This document shows positions 5,916 through 8,349 of a DNA stretch of 8,349 nt, in pieces. Positions within the stretch are counted from its first letter, which is position 1. Every line of letters starts with the position of its first letter. A model generated the notes under the pieces. The model was not told the origin of the DNA. It did no database searches and saw nothing but the letters and a program-made list of their open reading frames with translations. Origin of the DNA: an uncultured Collinsella sp. (GTDB lineage Bacteria; Actinomycetota; Coriobacteriia; Coriobacteriales; Coriobacteriaceae); assembly GCA_900552185.1 (NCBI GenBank), contig URYT01000075.1, positions 1-8,349 of the forward strand, in the 5' to 3' direction. Made by a program: the position numbers and the translations under genes.

Positions 5916-6500
5916 TTGAGCCTTAAGGTTTATCGCGGGCGCACGCTTGCCCGCAGTCAGGCGCTGCAGCTGCTGTTCCAGGCCGAGGCCACGGACAGCC
6001 CGCTCGAGCGCGTCCTCGAGGGCGATTTCCTGATTTCGAAGGGTCCCCTCGACCCCTATGCGTTGGAGCTTTGCCGCGGTGCCTACGAGCACATTGATCG
6101 CATCGATTGTGCCCTGCGCGCCGTCGCCAAGAACTGGGATCTTATGCGCATGCCCGGTGCCGACCGCAACCTGCTGCGTATCGCCGTCTACGAGATGCGC
6201 TTCCTCACCGACGAAGAGGTCTCGGACGCCATCGTCATCAACGAGGCTGTCGAGCTTGCCAAGGCCTATGGTACCGACCAGTCCGCGTCGTTCGTCAACG
6301 GCGTGCTGGGTAAGATCGCTCGCAGCGAGGAGCTGCCGGGTGAGGACCTGTACCAAGAGCTGCTGGCCGAAGATCGCGCTCGCGAGGAGGCCCAGGCCGC
6401 CGAGGCTGCCGCCAAGGTTGCGGTTGCCCAGGCTGAGGCTGGCGTGCTGGCCGAGGATTCGGACGCCGCCGAGGCTGTTGTCGACTCCGTCGAGGAGTAG
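5916..6500 (+). CDS. nusB: Transcription antitermination factor NusB with acidic C-terminal tail
   Basis: NusB binds boxA RNA with NusE (ribosomal protein S10) and helps antitermination of rRNA operons. The all-helical core spans about residues 5-137. Recognisable parts are the start RTLARSQALQLLFQAEA, the central DRNLLRIAVYEMRFL (83-97), the INEAVELAKAYG segment (108-119) and SFVNGVLGKIAR (125-136), all hallmark NusB positions. The protein has 194 residues against the usual 130-150. The extra 57 or so residues (138-194) are rich in Ala and Glu/Asp, helix-prone, and end in EE. The start is TTG at 5916, supported by AAGGAG at 5904-5909, three bases after the previous stop. The last codons also provide the GAGGAG ribosome site for xseB. 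The tail has no recognisable domain. Confidence 0.94.
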   Translation: MSLKVYRGRTLARSQALQLLFQAEATDSPLERVLEGDFLISKGPLDPYALELCRGAYEHIDRIDCALRAVAKNWDLMRMPGADRNLLRIAVYEMRFLTDEEVSDAIVINEAVELAKAYGTDQSASFVNGVLGKIARSEELPGEDLYQELLAEDRAREEAQAAEAAAKVAVAQAEAGVLAEDSDAAEAVVDSVEE

Positions 6501-6502
6501 TC

Positions 6503-6742
6503 ATGCCAGAGGGTTCTGTCCGCAACTTCGACGAGATCTCGGACCGTCTGGACCAGATCATCGCTACCGTTCGCTCCAAGGATACCTCCTTGGAGCGTTC
6601 ACTCGATCTGTTTGACGAGGCGATTGAGCTGGGCTCCCGCGCGGTCGATATGGTCGACAAGTTTGAGCTGACGCCGCGTGAGGCCGATAAGCTCGAGCAG
6701 GAATACGATGAGGATGCGGCAAACGAATCCCAGGATAGCTAG
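6503..6742 (+). CDS. xseB: Exodeoxyribonuclease VII small subunit
   Basis: This 79-residue acidic protein matches XseB, which assembles in several copies along the XseA catalytic subunit in exonuclease VII, a single-strand DNA nuclease. The family pattern is visible: NFDEISDRLDQIIATVRSKD, then LERSLDLFDEAIELG (28-42), a helical hairpin, and an acidic tail ending DAANESQDS. Length is normal (about 60-90). The ATG follows the nusB stop by two bases and uses GAGGAG at 6492-6497, five bases away. The usual partner xseA, which normally lies just upstream, is not in this window, so it must be elsewhere in the genome or absent. Confidence 0.88.
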   Translation: MPEGSVRNFDEISDRLDQIIATVRSKDTSLERSLDLFDEAIELGSRAVDMVDKFELTPREADKLEQEYDEDAANESQDS

Positions 6743-6777
6743 GCCGCATCTCCGGATACGAATGGTTGATGGCATTC

Positions 6778-7581
6778 ATGAAACGTGTGCGTCTTGATGA
6801 CGAACTGATTTCACAGGGCATCTGCGCCGATCGCGCGGATGCCCTTCGCACTCTTATGGCCGGCTTGGTCTCGAGTGGCGGCGAGCGCTTGACTTCGCCG
6901 GGCCTTAAGGTGATCCCGGGGCTGCCGCTGCACGTTAAGGGGCGCATTCCATATGTTGGCCGCGGCGGTCTTAAGCTCGAAGGCGCGCTTGATGCGTTTG
7001 GTATCAATCCGACGGGCCTTGCCTGTCTGGATGTGGGCTGCTCTACCGGCGGCTTTACCGATTGCCTGCTCAAGCGCGGAGCTGCGACCGTTGTCTCGGT
7101 GGACGTGGGTCGCGCCCAGTTCGATTGGTCGTTGCGTCAGGACGATCGCGTGACGCTGCATGAGCGCACAAACGTGACGCAGCTGCCTGAGCTTGGCTAT
7201 GCCGGCGCCATCGACCTGGCAGTGTGTGATGTCTCGTTTACCAGCATCGCGAACATTATCGATGCGGTGCTGGCGTGCCTGGCGCCTACGGGTGCATTCT
7301 GCACGCTCGTAAAGCCGCAGTTTGAGGCTCCGGCGGCGCTGGTGGGCGAGGGCGGCATTGTGACCGATCCCGCCGTGCGCCGCGATACACTCGTGGCGGC
7401 GGTTGAACTCTTTGCTGCCAAGGGCCTCTTCCCGGTCGATGTGTGCGTGTCACCCATTCATGGTGCCAAGGGCAACGTTGAGTTTTTCCTGTACGGCATG
7501 AGGTTTGCCCCCGGCGACCGCACCGACGACGAGCTTCAATCCCAGGTATCGGTTTTGAGCGAGAAAGCTGCAACGCTATGA
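6778..7581 (+). CDS. tlyA: TlyA family rRNA (cytidine-2'-O)-methyltransferase / hemolysin A family
   Basis: TlyA transfers a methyl group from S-adenosylmethionine to ribose 2'-hydroxyls; in Mycobacterium it modifies 16S and 23S rRNA and affects capreomycin sensitivity. The 267-residue protein has an N-terminal S4 RNA-binding domain (about 4-55, RLDDELISQG...) and an FtsJ-like methyltransferase domain. The SAM loop is LDVGCSTGGFTDCLL (84-98). The K-D-K-E set is K66, D151, K179 and E235, each offset by three from the mycobacterial positions K69, D154, K182 and E238 as I recall them. The start is uncertain: TTG 6766, ATG 6769 and ATG 6778 are in frame and none has a good ribosome site. ATG 6778 was chosen for the best fit to the family N-terminus. 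It follows xseB by 35 bases, and its stop overlaps the nadK start (ATGA). Confidence 0.92.
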   Translation: MKRVRLDDELISQGICADRADALRTLMAGLVSSGGERLTSPGLKVIPGLPLHVKGRIPYVGRGGLKLEGALDAFGINPTGLACLDVGCSTGGFTDCLLKRGAATVVSVDVGRAQFDWSLRQDDRVTLHERTNVTQLPELGYAGAIDLAVCDVSFTSIANIIDAVLACLAPTGAFCTLVKPQFEAPAALVGEGGIVTDPAVRRDTLVAAVELFAAKGLFPVDVCVSPIHGAKGNVEFFLYGMRFAPGDRTDDELQSQVSVLSEKAATL

Positions 7582-8349
7582 AGGTCTTTCTGGTTCCCAA
7601 TTACTACAAGCAAGAGGCGGTCGAGAGCGGCCTGATGCTCGAGCTTTGGCTGACGCGCCAGGGCTATGAGGTCGCATGGGCTGCCGACCAGCGATCGAAG
7701 ATTCAAAGCACGCCTGATATCGACGGCTCCGATCTGGTCATTACGCTCGGCGGCGACGGTACGTTGCTGCGCGCTGCCCGCATCCTCAACCATCGCGAGA
7801 TTCCTATCCTCGGTCTTTCCTATGGTCACCTGGGCTTTTTAACTGCTGCGAGTCCCGAGGAGCGTGACATTCTGCAGGTCGTGAGCGACGCCCTGTCCGG
7901 CGAGCTGCATGTGAGCCGTCGCGCTACCATCGCCGCGGATATCGTGTCCGTGCGCGAAGACGGTACGAAGGATGTCGTGCGCACCTTCGCCCTCAACGAC
8001 ATGGCGCTTACCCGCGGTCCGCTGTCCGATATGGTCGAGTTCGACATCACCGTTTCCGGCCATCACATCGATCGCCTGCGCGGGGACGGCGTGGTGGTTT
8101 CCACGGCCACCGGTTCCACGGGGTACGCGCTGTCCGCCGGCGGCCCCATCGTGAGCCCGGAGTACACCGGCATGGTCTGCGTGCCCATCGCGCCCCACAC
8201 CATCCAGGCCCGCGCCTTCCTCACGTCCCCGTCCGACGTCGTGGAGATATCCGTGTCCAAAGATCGCCCGTCGGTCCCCGCCATCGCGCTCGATGGCCAG
8301 TTCATCACGCCGTCCGGTGAGGTCGAGCGCGCCGTCGTGCGACGCGGCG
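7578..8349 (+). CDS. nadK: NAD kinase, 3' partial
   Basis: NadK phosphorylates NAD to NADP with ATP or polyphosphate. The window shows 257 codons; the gene runs off the right edge, probably lacking only its last 25-40 codons. Visible motifs are the GGDGT signature at 58-62, GHLGFLT at 83-89 and the large nucleotide-binding segment RGDGVVVSTATGSTGYALSA at 168-187, followed by GGPIVSP. APHTI.ARA (205-212) also fits. The family's Asn-Glu pair appears as Asn140-Asp141, and the Asn usual in GVN.G reads Ser81. Both are changes at normally conserved places, although the rest is canonical. The ATG overlaps the tlyA stop by four bases with no strong ribosome site, indicating translational coupling. 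In related genomes recN usually follows; that lies outside the window. Confidence 0.93.
   Translation, partial: MKVFLVPNYYKQEAVESGLMLELWLTRQGYEVAWAADQRSKIQSTPDIDGSDLVITLGGDGTLLRAARILNHREIPILGLSYGHLGFLTAASPEERDILQVVSDALSGELHVSRRATIAADIVSVREDGTKDVVRTFALNDMALTRGPLSDMVEFDITVSGHHIDRLRGDGVVVSTATGSTGYALSAGGPIVSPEYTGMVCVPIAPHTIQARAFLTSPSDVVEISVSKDRPSVPAIALDGQFITPSGEVERAVVRRG

Noticed and set aside
5538..6356. 272-residue open frame on the minus strand across the Asp23-family gene and nusB
   Set aside because: It crosses two real genes on the other strand, has no recognisable motif, and reflects codon bias.

Overview
The window looks like the chromosome of a GC-rich bacterium (about 60% G+C by eye). 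The gene order and protein character suggest a gut member of the class Coriobacteriia, Collinsella or a close relative. This placement is inferred from synteny and sequence style, not from a database search. All eleven coding regions lie on the + strand and are tightly packed. No gap between genes exceeds about 160 bases, and I see no tRNA, rRNA, mobile element or CRISPR array.

Region 1 (1-3539) reads as one operon: mltG (5' end outside the window), a YqeG-type HAD phosphatase, aroK, and a protein with the length and overall layout of 3-dehydroquinate synthase (AroB) but almost none of its catalytic residues. Gaps are 1 and 8 bases, then an ATGA overlap. This resembles the conserved actinobacterial/Firmicute order mltG ... 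aroK-aroB-pepQ-efp-nusB, with aroC, aroE and aroQ missing.

Region 2 (3540-4867) holds a single-gene unit. A 132-base intergenic stretch carries a promoter-like sequence and a 63-base near-palindrome. An M24 Xaa-Pro aminopeptidase (pepQ/pepP type) follows, closed by a strong rho-independent terminator.

Region 3 (4868-8349) starts at a clear -10 box and runs efp, an Asp23/Gls24 family gene, nusB, xseB, tlyA and nadK (3' end outside the window). This is a shortened form of the Bacillus-type order efp ... yqhY-nusB-folD-xseA-xseB-ispA-dxs-tlyA. The genes serve translation (EF-P, TlyA rRNA methylation), transcription antitermination (NusB), DNA repair (ExoVII small subunit) and NADP supply (NadK).

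Most of the window is ordinary housekeeping sequence. The points that merit a second look are the apparently catalytically dead AroB homologue beside an intact shikimate kinase, the long palindrome before pepQ, and the acid-free heptad-repeat cytoplasmic tail of MltG.
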